NCBI GenBank assembly: GCA_023254175.1 | Contig: JALQYJ010000192.1 | Span: forward strand, 1-64,000 | Length of the DNA: 64,000 bases | From: Runella sp. | GTDB lineage: Bacteria; Bacteroidota; Bacteroidia; Cytophagales; Spirosomataceae | Direction: 5' to 3' | Shown here: positions 1 to 7,098 of the stretch, one piece after another | Numbering within the stretch: the first letter of the stretch is position 1 | How the letters are laid out: every line of letters starts with the position of its first letter | The notes under the pieces: generated by a model | The model's database searches: none | What the model was told of the DNA's origin: nothing | The model's input: the letters and a program-made list of their open reading frames with translations, nothing else | Position numbers and translations under genes: made by a program

Positions 1-2
1 AA

Positions 3-308
3 AGGCGTTTTAACCCTAAGAAAGCTAAGGTACTGAGCATTCTTTTACCTGGCCTAGGTCAAATCTATTATGGTGATACTCGTAGTGGCCTAAACTCCTT
101 CTTGCTTAATGGTGCCCTTATGGCATTGTCTTTAAACTATATGGTCACCTATTCGTTTGTAGAAGGCTTCCTTGCAGTAGGCCCTTGGTTTCAGAGGTAT
201 TATGTAGGTGGTTTTACACGTGCCAAAAAGGGGGCTGTGGATAAAATTGAAATGGAACGGCAAAGAATATTAGCAGAGCTTCTAGCGATGGTAAAAGAAA
301 CAAAATAG
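3..308 (+). CDS. Integral membrane protein, 3' end only
   Basis: The reading frame is open from the window edge to the TAG at 306-308, so only the last 101 residues or so are present and the true start lies outside. The visible part contains the motif LPGLGQIYYGD followed by hydrophobic stretches, then a basic, charged C-terminal tail. A PGLGQ-x-Y-x-G motif leading into a short membrane hairpin is seen in small Bacteroidota membrane proteins of the TM2/DUF5683 type; the family is my inference and the function is unknown. An internal TTG at 102 is not a credible start, because the conserved-looking motif lies upstream of it. The gene converges on the lipoprotein gene at 370-1032. Confidence 0.6.
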   Translation, partial: RRFNPKKAKVLSILLPGLGQIYYGDTRSGLNSFLLNGALMALSLNYMVTYSFVEGFLAVGPWFQRYYVGGFTRAKKGAVDKIEMERQRILAELLAMVKETK

Positions 309-357
309 GCTTTCCTTGGAAATTACTGTTTCAAAAAGTGATTTCCAAGGAAAGCCT
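307..357. terminator. Bidirectional hairpin between convergent genes
   Basis: Perfect 17-bp inverted repeat (307-323 and 341-357, core GGCTTTCCTTGGAAAT) with a 17-nt loop. It overlaps the stop codon of the upstream + gene and ends 13 nt before the stop of the convergent minus-strand gene. There is no long T-tract on either side, so termination in both directions is inferred from position and perfect pairing. Confidence 0.6.
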
Positions 358-369
358 AACTATACTAAT

Positions 370-1032
370 TTATAATTCTTTCCACCAGTCTAATTCAATA
401 CCTAAACCATACCAGAATAGGATAGCACCAGTCAACCATGCTAAACTACCAATAATCCAAATAAATGGGATGAATGCACTCATGATAGAAATAACGAAAG
501 CAGCTGCAAGAATTATTATACCATAGCGTAAATACTTATTCCAATCGTTGAAGCCTTTACTCGGTTTTATTGCGTTCTTATTGGCTTTTTTTACAACCAT
601 CTTTTCAACTATATTCAGTTTCTGGCCTTCTCTTGCTGCCATTTGAAAATTTCCTGTTGCGTCTTTTTTAATTTCAATTTTACCCAAAAACTGTTTCATT
701 TTGGGGTGATTCATCAATTGCTGATTTCTTTCTTGAACCCTTTGAGATGGCATATCTTTGGTTGATGCAACCATTTTAGAGTGAGATTGGGGTGTTTTTG
801 TAACTGACTCAATGACAGTTTCGCTTACATTACCCACATATTCATCAGCACTTGTGTTGACCTTTTCAGGGTTTGATATTTCGTTAATAGTAGTAGTTCC
901 TTGATTGGTATTATTGTTTGTTGTATAGTGTTGTGTAGGTGGTTTAATAGAATAAACAACCTGTTTCTTTTGGCAGTTAGTAAGCAGTAGGCTACTAGTG
1001 GCTAGAATTCCGAACAAAAGAATTTTTTTCAT
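370..1032 (-). CDS. Lipoprotein with two C-terminal membrane helices
   Basis: 220 residues. The N-terminus is a lipoprotein signal (MKK, hydrophobic stretch, lipobox-like LLTNC with Cys at residue 20). A Thr/Asn/Ser-rich linker follows, then a basic segment, and two hydrophobic segments at about residues 167-185 and 188-208 before a Trp-containing tail. The combination of a lipid anchor and C-terminal membrane helices is uncommon. I do not recognise a functional domain. It converges on the partial membrane protein gene and lies back to back with cmk, separated by about 400 bp. Confidence 0.75.
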   Translation of the reverse strand: MKKILLFGILATSSLLLTNCQKKQVVYSIKPPTQHYTTNNNTNQGTTTINEISNPEKVNTSADEYVGNVSETVIESVTKTPQSHSKMVASTKDMPSQRVQERNQQLMNHPKMKQFLGKIEIKKDATGNFQMAAREGQKLNIVEKMVVKKANKNAIKPSKGFNDWNKYLRYGIIILAAAFVISIMSAFIPFIWIIGSLAWLTGAILFWYGLGIELDWWKEL

Positions 1033-1444
1033 GATTCATTGTTGATTTTTAATGTGATACAAAAATTAATTTTCAAAAGTCAAAGAAAGGGCTTTGTTGT
1101 ATGGATATTAAATAAAAAGAGTTAAGTCCCGAAAAATAGGCTATTTTGATACGTAGAAGCTTTGTTTTTACCTATGTATCTGTGCCCAAAAAAGTATAAA
1201 ATATGTTTAGTAGGTGAACTGATGCACGAAAAATTATTATTCGGTATTTCTTAACTTGTCGTTAAACGTAAATGTACAAAAAGTAACTATGGAAAAACAA
1301 TGACTTCTGTATTTTTAATGTACAAATAGTTAGGTGAAATTTGTGAAAATGTACCAATTTGACGGATAGCAAAGGGATGTGTCTTATTTTGTAATTTGTC
1401 TTTACATCCTGTGTATCTTTGCACCAACACAATTCATCTATTTC
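1033..1444. other. 412-bp intergenic region with AATGTACMAA direct repeats
   Basis: This AT-rich divergent intergenic region has no convincing ORF or RNA gene. It holds three similar decamers in the same orientation: AATGTACAAA at 1271-1280, AATGTACAAA at 1317-1326 and AATGTACCAA at 1348-1357, upstream of the cmk promoter. They could be operator sites; nothing else in the region is interpretable. Confidence 0.35.
1388..1421 (+). promoter_or_regulatory. Bacteroidota-type promoter of cmk
   Basis: The -7 element TATCTTTG (1414-1421) matches the Bacteroidota consensus TAnnTTTG exactly. A TTTG at 1388-1391 (or 1395-1398) can serve as the -33 element. Transcription would begin near 1426, about 20 nt before the ATG at 1445. 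The promoter lies inside the longer open frame that begins at 1379, so it rules out that longer start. Confidence 0.65.
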
Positions 1445-2149
1445 ATGCCAAAAATCATCATTGCTGTCGACGGCTACTCAAGCTGTGGTAAGAGTACTAC
1501 GGCCAAAGGCGTAGCGGCCTACTTAGGTTATGCCTATATTGATACTGGGGCGATGTACCGTGCGGTTACTCTTTATTTTCATACAAACCATGTTTCATTA
1601 ACAAATCCTAAAGAAATATCGAAAGCGTTAGAAAACATTAAAATTGATTTTCGGCGAAACCCCGAAACAGGCCGCAACGAAACCTATTTGAATGGCTTAA
1701 ACGTGGAAGACGAAATCCGTAAATTATATATCGCTAATTGGGTGAGTGAGGTAAGTGCCGTTTCGGATGTTCGCAGAGCTATGGTAGCCCAGCAGCAACG
1801 AATGGGAAAAACCCGCGGGGTAGTGATGGATGGTCGTGATATTGGAACGGTAGTGTTTCCTGATGCCGAACTGAAAGTATTTATGACCGCCGAACCAAAA
1901 ATAAGGGCTGAACGACGTCAGGTAGAATTGCTAGCTAAGGGCGAAATGTTGGATTTAGACGATATTCTGCAAAATATCAAAAAACGTGACCATATTGACA
2001 CCACTCGAAATGATAGCCCGCTTCGTCAAGCTTCAGATGCCATTTCTGTTGATACATCGTTTATGACGCTTGATGAACAAATAGATTTGGTAACTCAATT
2101 AGCCGATGAGCGGATAAGCCGTTCAATGCGAAAAAAAACAAACGCTTAA
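1445..2149 (+). CDS. cmk: Cytidylate kinase
   Basis: 234 residues, the usual size (E. coli Cmk is 227). It phosphorylates CMP and dCMP with ATP in the pyrimidine salvage and nucleotide pool pathway, in the cytoplasm. The P-loop GYSSCGKSTTAK is at residues 9-20, and the CMP-binding segments DTGAMYRAV and DGRDIGTVVFPDA are present, followed by the Arg-rich lid (IRAERRQVE). The start is the ATG at 1445: the frame extends to a GTG at 1379, but those 22 residues are unlike the family and overlap a consensus promoter. The stop overlaps the next gene by 1 nt (TAATG), so the two are probably translationally coupled. Confidence 0.95.
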   Translation: MPKIIIAVDGYSSCGKSTTAKGVAAYLGYAYIDTGAMYRAVTLYFHTNHVSLTNPKEISKALENIKIDFRRNPETGRNETYLNGLNVEDEIRKLYIANWVSEVSAVSDVRRAMVAQQQRMGKTRGVVMDGRDIGTVVFPDAELKVFMTAEPKIRAERRQVELLAKGEMLDLDDILQNIKKRDHIDTTRNDSPLRQASDAISVDTSFMTLDEQIDLVTQLADERISRSMRKKTNA

Positions 2150-3228
2150 TGAAAGCCGATTATTTAATTGTTGGACAAGGAATTGCAGGTTCGGTCTTAG
2201 CATGGACGTTAGAACAAAAAGGCTATCGAGTTGTTATTGTTTCAAGTCCAGATTTACCAACTGCCTCAAAAGTATCGGGAGGAATTTTTAATCCAATCAC
2301 AGGAAAGAAACTTACTCGTACTTGGAAGGCCGATGATTTGTTCCCGTTTGCTCGGAAGTTCTATCAAGAAATGCAAGAGAAGCTAGATGTACAACTTTTA
2401 CATTTTTGTGATATCTATCGGCCATTCCGCTCTATCGAAGAACAAAATACGTATTTGGCACAAACAGCTGATCCAAATATTGCAAAATACGTAGTTGAAG
2501 ATATTGATAATGAGCATTTTATGCCATTTGTTAAAAATCCCTATGGAGGTTTGCAAATTACCCATGCAGGATGGGTGGATTGTACTGAAATGTTAGAAAA
2601 AATAAAATTATATTTTGTTGAAAAAAGCCAACTTGTGGTTGAAAATTTTGACCATTATAAACTTATTTTTCAAGAAAATAGTGTATTATATAAAGAATGG
2701 GAGGTTAAAAAAATACTGTTTTGTGAAGGCTACGAGGCGCTTCAGAATCCGTTTTTTAATTGGCTTTCATTTAATCCTGTGAAAGGACAAACTCTTATCA
2801 CTCAAGTAGAAGACTATTCGTTGGAAGAAATTATCAATCAAGGAACATTTATTTTGCCCATGGATAAAAAGGGGAAATGTCGAATGGGGGCTACCTACAC
2901 TTGGCATGATTTGAATTGGGAAACAACCGAGGATGCACGCGATTATTTGCAAGAAAAAATAAAGGTATACCTAAAAAAGCCTTATACTATACTTGAGCAA
3001 CAAGTGGGGATTCGCCCTTCAACCAAAGACCGTCGACCTTTTGTTGGACTTCATCCAGAGTTTAAACAATTAGGAATTTTTAACGGATTGGGAACAAAAG
3101 GAGTGACCTTGGCCCCCTATTTTGCGCATCAGTTTGTGAATTTTTTAGAATTAGGCGAAGAATTGGATTCGGAGGTTAATATTGCGCGTGTTTTTTCGTT
3201 ATATTTTCGTTCTAAATCAAGTCAATAA
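2149..3228 (+). CDS. FAD-dependent oxidoreductase (DAO superfamily)
   Basis: 359 residues. The N-terminus DYLIVGQGIAGSVLAWTL is the Rossmann dinucleotide-binding motif (GxGxxG) for FAD, and the C-terminal half has the DAO-type arrangement (GIRPSTKDRRPFVG followed by NGLGTKGVTLAPY). No signal peptide is visible, so it is cytoplasmic. The family includes amino-acid and amine oxidases and tRNA-modifying enzymes such as the MnmC C-terminal domain, and I cannot assign a substrate. It overlaps cmk by 1 nt, which suggests one transcript. Confidence 0.85.
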   Translation: MKADYLIVGQGIAGSVLAWTLEQKGYRVVIVSSPDLPTASKVSGGIFNPITGKKLTRTWKADDLFPFARKFYQEMQEKLDVQLLHFCDIYRPFRSIEEQNTYLAQTADPNIAKYVVEDIDNEHFMPFVKNPYGGLQITHAGWVDCTEMLEKIKLYFVEKSQLVVENFDHYKLIFQENSVLYKEWEVKKILFCEGYEALQNPFFNWLSFNPVKGQTLITQVEDYSLEEIINQGTFILPMDKKGKCRMGATYTWHDLNWETTEDARDYLQEKIKVYLKKPYTILEQQVGIRPSTKDRRPFVGLHPEFKQLGIFNGLGTKGVTLAPYFAHQFVNFLELGEELDSEVNIARVFSLYFRSKSSQ

Positions 3229-3272
3229 TAGTCTATCCCAAAGGGTGATTTGCAGATAACAGTTGCGACTAT

Positions 3273-6200
3273 ATGAAAAGGTGTTCTATGTTTCGAATTT
3301 TTTGGATGGGCGTTTTGCTTTTGGGGATGTTTATCAGTAGTCAGGCTCAAAACTATCCTTCGCAAGAGCAGTTTGGTAAAAATCGGGTACAGTATCAGAG
3401 GTTTGACTGGAAAATTCTCAAAACTAACAACTTTGAGATTTACCATTATGGAAATGGAACGCCCTTAGCTACCTTGGCTGCCCAGTATGCAGAGTCCGAA
3501 ATAGACCGTATAACCGAAGTGTTGGGCTACACACTCTACAATCGAATCAAAATCTTTTTGTATAACTCGCCTCAGGAGTTACTCCAAAGTAACATGGGCA
3601 TGGCCAATAGCTCAGATTTGAGCGAGACGGAGTTGAACTTGGCTAAATCAAGACTAGAAATAGCTTTTACAGGAGACCAAGTAAGCTTCAAAAAACAATT
3701 GATTCGTGAAGTGTCGAGGTTGGTTGTGTACGATATGTTATACGGAGGCAGTCTCAAAGATGCCTTGCAAAGTTCTCTTTTACTGACACTGCCTGACTGG
3801 TTTATGTCGGGGATTTCGGCGTATATTGCCGACGGATGGAGTACCGAATTGGACGATTATATGCGTGATGCCATCATCAATCGCCAAATGAAAAAACCAT
3901 CCTTATTAACAGGGACAGAAGCAACAATTGTTGGACAGTCTATCTGGAATTACATTGCAGAGCGTTACGGGAAAGACAATATTTCTAACATCTTAAACCT
4001 AACTCGGATTATTCGTACTGAGCAAACAAGTGTTGCGAGCACACTAGGGGTTTCGTTTACAAAGTTCCTGAAAGATTGGCGAGACTTTTATACCAATATG
4101 TCTTCGACTGTCAATGCCAGTTACAGAGAGCCTTCAGGAGATTGGCGCGATGCGCTAGATTTACCACTCGGTAGTTTACCCAATTCGGCCCGGTTAAGCC
4201 TTGATAATCAGTATATAGCTGTAACAAATCGGAAAGCAGCAAAATATACGGTAGATGTCATAAATGTTGAGACAAAAGCTAAAACGACCATTTTGAAGGG
4301 TAAATATTCCCTTGAGAAAAAGTCATATTTGAGCCGTATGCCCCTAGTTGCTTGGAGTCGCAACAATGGCTTAGCTATTATAACGGAAGAAAACGGACGT
4401 ATTTTCTTAGAAATTTTCGATATTTTAGAGAAGGGAAAATACAAGCTTCGAATGAGCCGTGAAATTCGGGGAGTCAACCAAGTGACGGACTTTGATATTT
4501 CGAACGATGCCTCAACTCTGGCATTGAGTGCAGATAGTCGTGGTCAAAATGACTTGTTTTTATTCTACGTAGGTCGTGCTTCGTTACTTCCTCTTACTAG
4601 TGACCTCTACGATGATCGAAATCCACATTTTGTAGGAGGTTCCTCCACAAGAGTCACATTTACCTCCAATCGGATTAAAGACTCCCTGACTACTTCAGAT
4701 AAAGGGTCTTATAAAACGGTGAGAGAAAAGATGGCACTATTTGTACATGATGGTAACCCACGTGCCCAAACTGTAACCCGAATTGTTGATTCTTTAGGTA
4801 TAATTTCTAGCCCGATAACCTCAGATGAGAATACTTTTTATTTCCTGTCTGACTATAAAGGGATTACAAATTTATACCGATATGAGCTAGATGTGAAAAA
4901 ACTTACACCTCTTACTAATTTTAATCAAAACATTCGAGACTACGATTATTCACTTTCTACAGGGGCATTTGTGAGTTTAAATTGGACCAAAGACCACGAA
5001 ATGCTTGTCTATCAGAAGACCTTAACACCTTTATTAGGAGATCTCTTGAATACCCCTCGTATGCAAAGTATTTCAGGGGTATCGGTGTACAAAACCGAAC
5101 TTAAGAATAACCCTGCCGCCGATGCAAGTTTGATAGCCCAAATGGCTAACCCACGTAAAATGCAGTTGGATTCGGGGGAGGTAGATACTGATAATTATGA
5201 GTTTGATACTGATGTACTCAAAACGTTTGAGTATCGTCAGCGTCGAGGAAATACTATTACAAGTGCGGCAAATTTACCCATTAGAAATAGGAGAAAGGAA
5301 AACATAACTATCAAGGGGCCGATTACTTATAAAAGCTTGTTTATCAGTAATGATGCTACCTCTGACTGGCGAATTGACCCCATCCGTGGCTTTGGTTTCT
5401 CTCAATCGCTGACGATGAATGACTTGCTCGAAAATCATATTGTAAAAGCGGGATTTTTCTTAGGATTGCTTAATTTTAGAACTAACAATCTTTGGGCTGA
5501 GTACAGTAATTTAGCACATCGAATTGACTTTACGGTACGTGTTGATCGACAAAGTTTGTATGTACAACCTCCTGCAAGTCAGAAGTATAGATATAACCGT
5601 GTAGCGGTAACGGCGGCTTATCCCTTGAGTAATTTTGCACGAGTATCAGTGACACCGTTCTTTACAGAATCACGTTTATTAGATGTAAGTAATATTGCCG
5701 CCGCCGATGTTGCGTCTTCTTATTTGGGGGCTAGGGGAGAATTTGTTTACGATAACTCTCGCATTAATGGGATGAACACGATGGAGGGCACTCGGTTCAA
5801 AGTTCGTTTTGATTGGTTTGGGGGAATTGCGGGTACTCAAGGATTTAACCGCTTAGCTGTTGATTTTCGTCATTACCAAAAAATTCATAGAGATTTAATT
5901 TTTGCTACACGCTTTTCGTTTGCTCACTCAGGGGGACCAGCCCCTAAACAAAGTGTGATGGGAGGAATGGAAAACTGGACGGGCAACAATCAAGAAGAAC
6001 GTTCAGTAAATCCATTGGCAGTTGGCTTGAGTAGTTCATTGATTCCGATTGATAATAGGGATATTTTTTTCGTAGAGTTAGCAACCAATTTGAGAGGGTT
6101 TAAATTTAATAAAGTATCGGGAGCTACGCATATGCTTTTTAATGGAGAGCTGAGAATGCCACTAGTAAAATATTTCTATAGAGGGCCTATCACTTCTAAT

Positions 6201-6482
6201 TTTCTTCGAAATTTTCAGCTTGTGGGCTTTACTGACATCGGAACTGCCTGGACAGGAAAATGGCCATTTAATCGCCAAAATAGCCTGAATACGGAGATTA
6301 TTCGCCTTGATTTTTTCAGTGCTACTGTTAACAACTTCCGAAATCCATTCTTGGTAGGTTATGGCTTAGGAGCGCGAACAATGCTATTTGGGTTTTATGT
6401 TAAGTTTGATTACGCGTGGGGATTAGACAATGGCGAAGTGAACAAGGCAATACCTTATCTGACCTTGGGATATGACTTTTAG
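3273..6482 (+). CDS. Peptidase-MA-like / TolB-type propeller / outer-membrane beta-barrel protein
   Basis: 1069 residues with a signal peptide (MKRCSMFRIFW..., ending in SSQAQ). Residues about 30-290 resemble a gluzincin-type peptidase-MA domain, but the expected HExxH site reads REVSR, so no zinc site is visible. Residues about 295-600 contain repeated propeller blades of TolB/PD40 type (for example DFDISNDASTLALSADSRGQ). The last 400 residues or so look like a 16-strand Omp85-like barrel ending in the outer-membrane signature Phe (LTLGYDF). Related Bacteroidota proteins are often called TolB or biopolymer transporter. Role unknown; location in the outer membrane is inferred. It lies 44 nt after the FAD gene and ends at a strong terminator. 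Confidence 0.75.
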   Translation: MKRCSMFRIFWMGVLLLGMFISSQAQNYPSQEQFGKNRVQYQRFDWKILKTNNFEIYHYGNGTPLATLAAQYAESEIDRITEVLGYTLYNRIKIFLYNSPQELLQSNMGMANSSDLSETELNLAKSRLEIAFTGDQVSFKKQLIREVSRLVVYDMLYGGSLKDALQSSLLLTLPDWFMSGISAYIADGWSTELDDYMRDAIINRQMKKPSLLTGTEATIVGQSIWNYIAERYGKDNISNILNLTRIIRTEQTSVASTLGVSFTKFLKDWRDFYTNMSSTVNASYREPSGDWRDALDLPLGSLPNSARLSLDNQYIAVTNRKAAKYTVDVINVETKAKTTILKGKYSLEKKSYLSRMPLVAWSRNNGLAIITEENGRIFLEIFDILEKGKYKLRMSREIRGVNQVTDFDISNDASTLALSADSRGQNDLFLFYVGRASLLPLTSDLYDDRNPHFVGGSSTRVTFTSNRIKDSLTTSDKGSYKTVREKMALFVHDGNPRAQTVTRIVDSLGIISSPITSDENTFYFLSDYKGITNLYRYELDVKKLTPLTNFNQNIRDYDYSLSTGAFVSLNWTKDHEMLVYQKTLTPLLGDLLNTPRMQSISGVSVYKTELKNNPAADASLIAQMANPRKMQLDSGEVDTDNYEFDTDVLKTFEYRQRRGNTITSAANLPIRNRRKENITIKGPITYKSLFISNDATSDWRIDPIRGFGFSQSLTMNDLLENHIVKAGFFLGLLNFRTNNLWAEYSNLAHRIDFTVRVDRQSLYVQPPASQKYRYNRVAVTAAYPLSNFARVSVTPFFTESRLLDVSNIAAADVASSYLGARGEFVYDNSRINGMNTMEGTRFKVRFDWFGGIAGTQGFNRLAVDFRHYQKIHRDLIFATRFSFAHSGGPAPKQSVMGGMENWTGNNQEERSVNPLAVGLSSSLIPIDNRDIFFVELATNLRGFKFNKVSGATHMLFNGELRMPLVKYFYRGPITSNFLRNFQLVGFTDIGTAWTGKWPFNRQNSLNTEIIRLDFFSATVNNFRNPFLVGYGLGARTMLFGFYVKFDYAWGLDNGEVNKAIPYLTLGYDF

Positions 6483-6487
6483 GACAG

Positions 6488-6546
6488 CGTTTTTCTACAA
6501 CAAAAAAGCCAGGACTAAATCCTGGCTTTTTTGTTGTAGAAAAACG
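6488..6546 (+). terminator. Strong intrinsic terminator
   Basis: A perfect 26-bp inverted repeat (6488-6513 and 6521-6546) with a 7-nt loop begins 6 nt after the stop codon. The second arm contains CCTGGCTTTTTTG, giving a GC-rich stem with a U-run. It isolates the following adhesin locus from the cmk transcript. Confidence 0.85.
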
Positions 6547-6627
6547 ATTAAAAAAGGTATATTTTGAATAGAAAAAGGTCATTTTGAGGCATTTAACGCT
6601 CGTTTGATTAACAAAATTTCGGTTTAC

Positions 6628-6644
6628 TTGGCACGGTTTTAGCT
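6628..6644 (+). promoter_or_regulatory. Sigma-54-like promoter element
   Basis: TTGGCACGGTTTTAGCT matches the RpoN consensus YTGGCACGrNNNTTGCW at all but one base. The GG and GC dinucleotides have exactly 10 nt between them, as sigma-54 requires. It lies about 450 nt upstream of the adhesin start. Function is inferred; no enhancer-binding protein gene is in the window. Confidence 0.4.
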
Positions 6645-6801
6645 AAATTTAAGCCCCCTTTATCTAATAAAAAAATCATATAAATTATATAAAAAATTTA
6701 ATTTTTAACTATTTGTTTTGATTAGTAAAAATTATTGCTAACTATCTGTAAAACAAAGATTTAAATTATTAAATGAAAATTCATTAATAGGATTACTGAC
6801 T

Positions 6802-6818
6802 TTGGCATAATTTTAGAT
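6802..6818 (+). promoter_or_regulatory. Second, degenerate copy of the sigma-54-like element
   Basis: TTGGCATAATTTTAGAT is identical to the site at 6628-6644 at 14 of 17 positions and keeps the GG spacing, but the -12 GC reads GA. It may be a weak duplicate or a decoy binding site. Confidence 0.2.
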
Positions 6819-7098
6819 ACTATTAGGTTGGGTCAAATCCTTAATTATAGTTAAGTCAGAAAAAAAAATTCTGACGGCTAAACTCCTATTGAACATACTT
6901 AATTCTGGTTGATTATAATATACCAAAATCCAATAATTTGAGTGACTTATGGGTGCAATATTTACCAGCGCGAAGACACTAGATTTTCCCCCCCATAGTA
7001 ATGAGGATAGGGGCTTTGCTACCTCCTTGATGCAAACTCAATAACTTATTAGTGAATACCCCAAAAATTTATACTTTCAATTAATTATTTTGCAGATT

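Larger units (their letters stand above)
6547..7098. other. About 550-bp AT-rich regulatory region before the adhesin gene
   Basis: There is no credible ORF in this stretch. It holds two sigma-54-like sites (annotated separately) and, near the gene, a C7 run at 6988-6994 that can pair with GGGG at 7010-7013 (CCCCAT against ATAGGGG with one bulge). The leader would therefore be long and structured. I could not match it to a known riboswitch. Confidence 0.4.

Noticed and set aside
1379-1444. Longer cmk start at GTG 1379
   Set aside because: The extension contains the promoter and does not resemble the family; ATG 1445 is used.
6900-7098. Possible c-di-GMP or cobalamin riboswitch in the adhesin leader
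   Set aside because: None of the conserved core motifs of those riboswitches could be matched.
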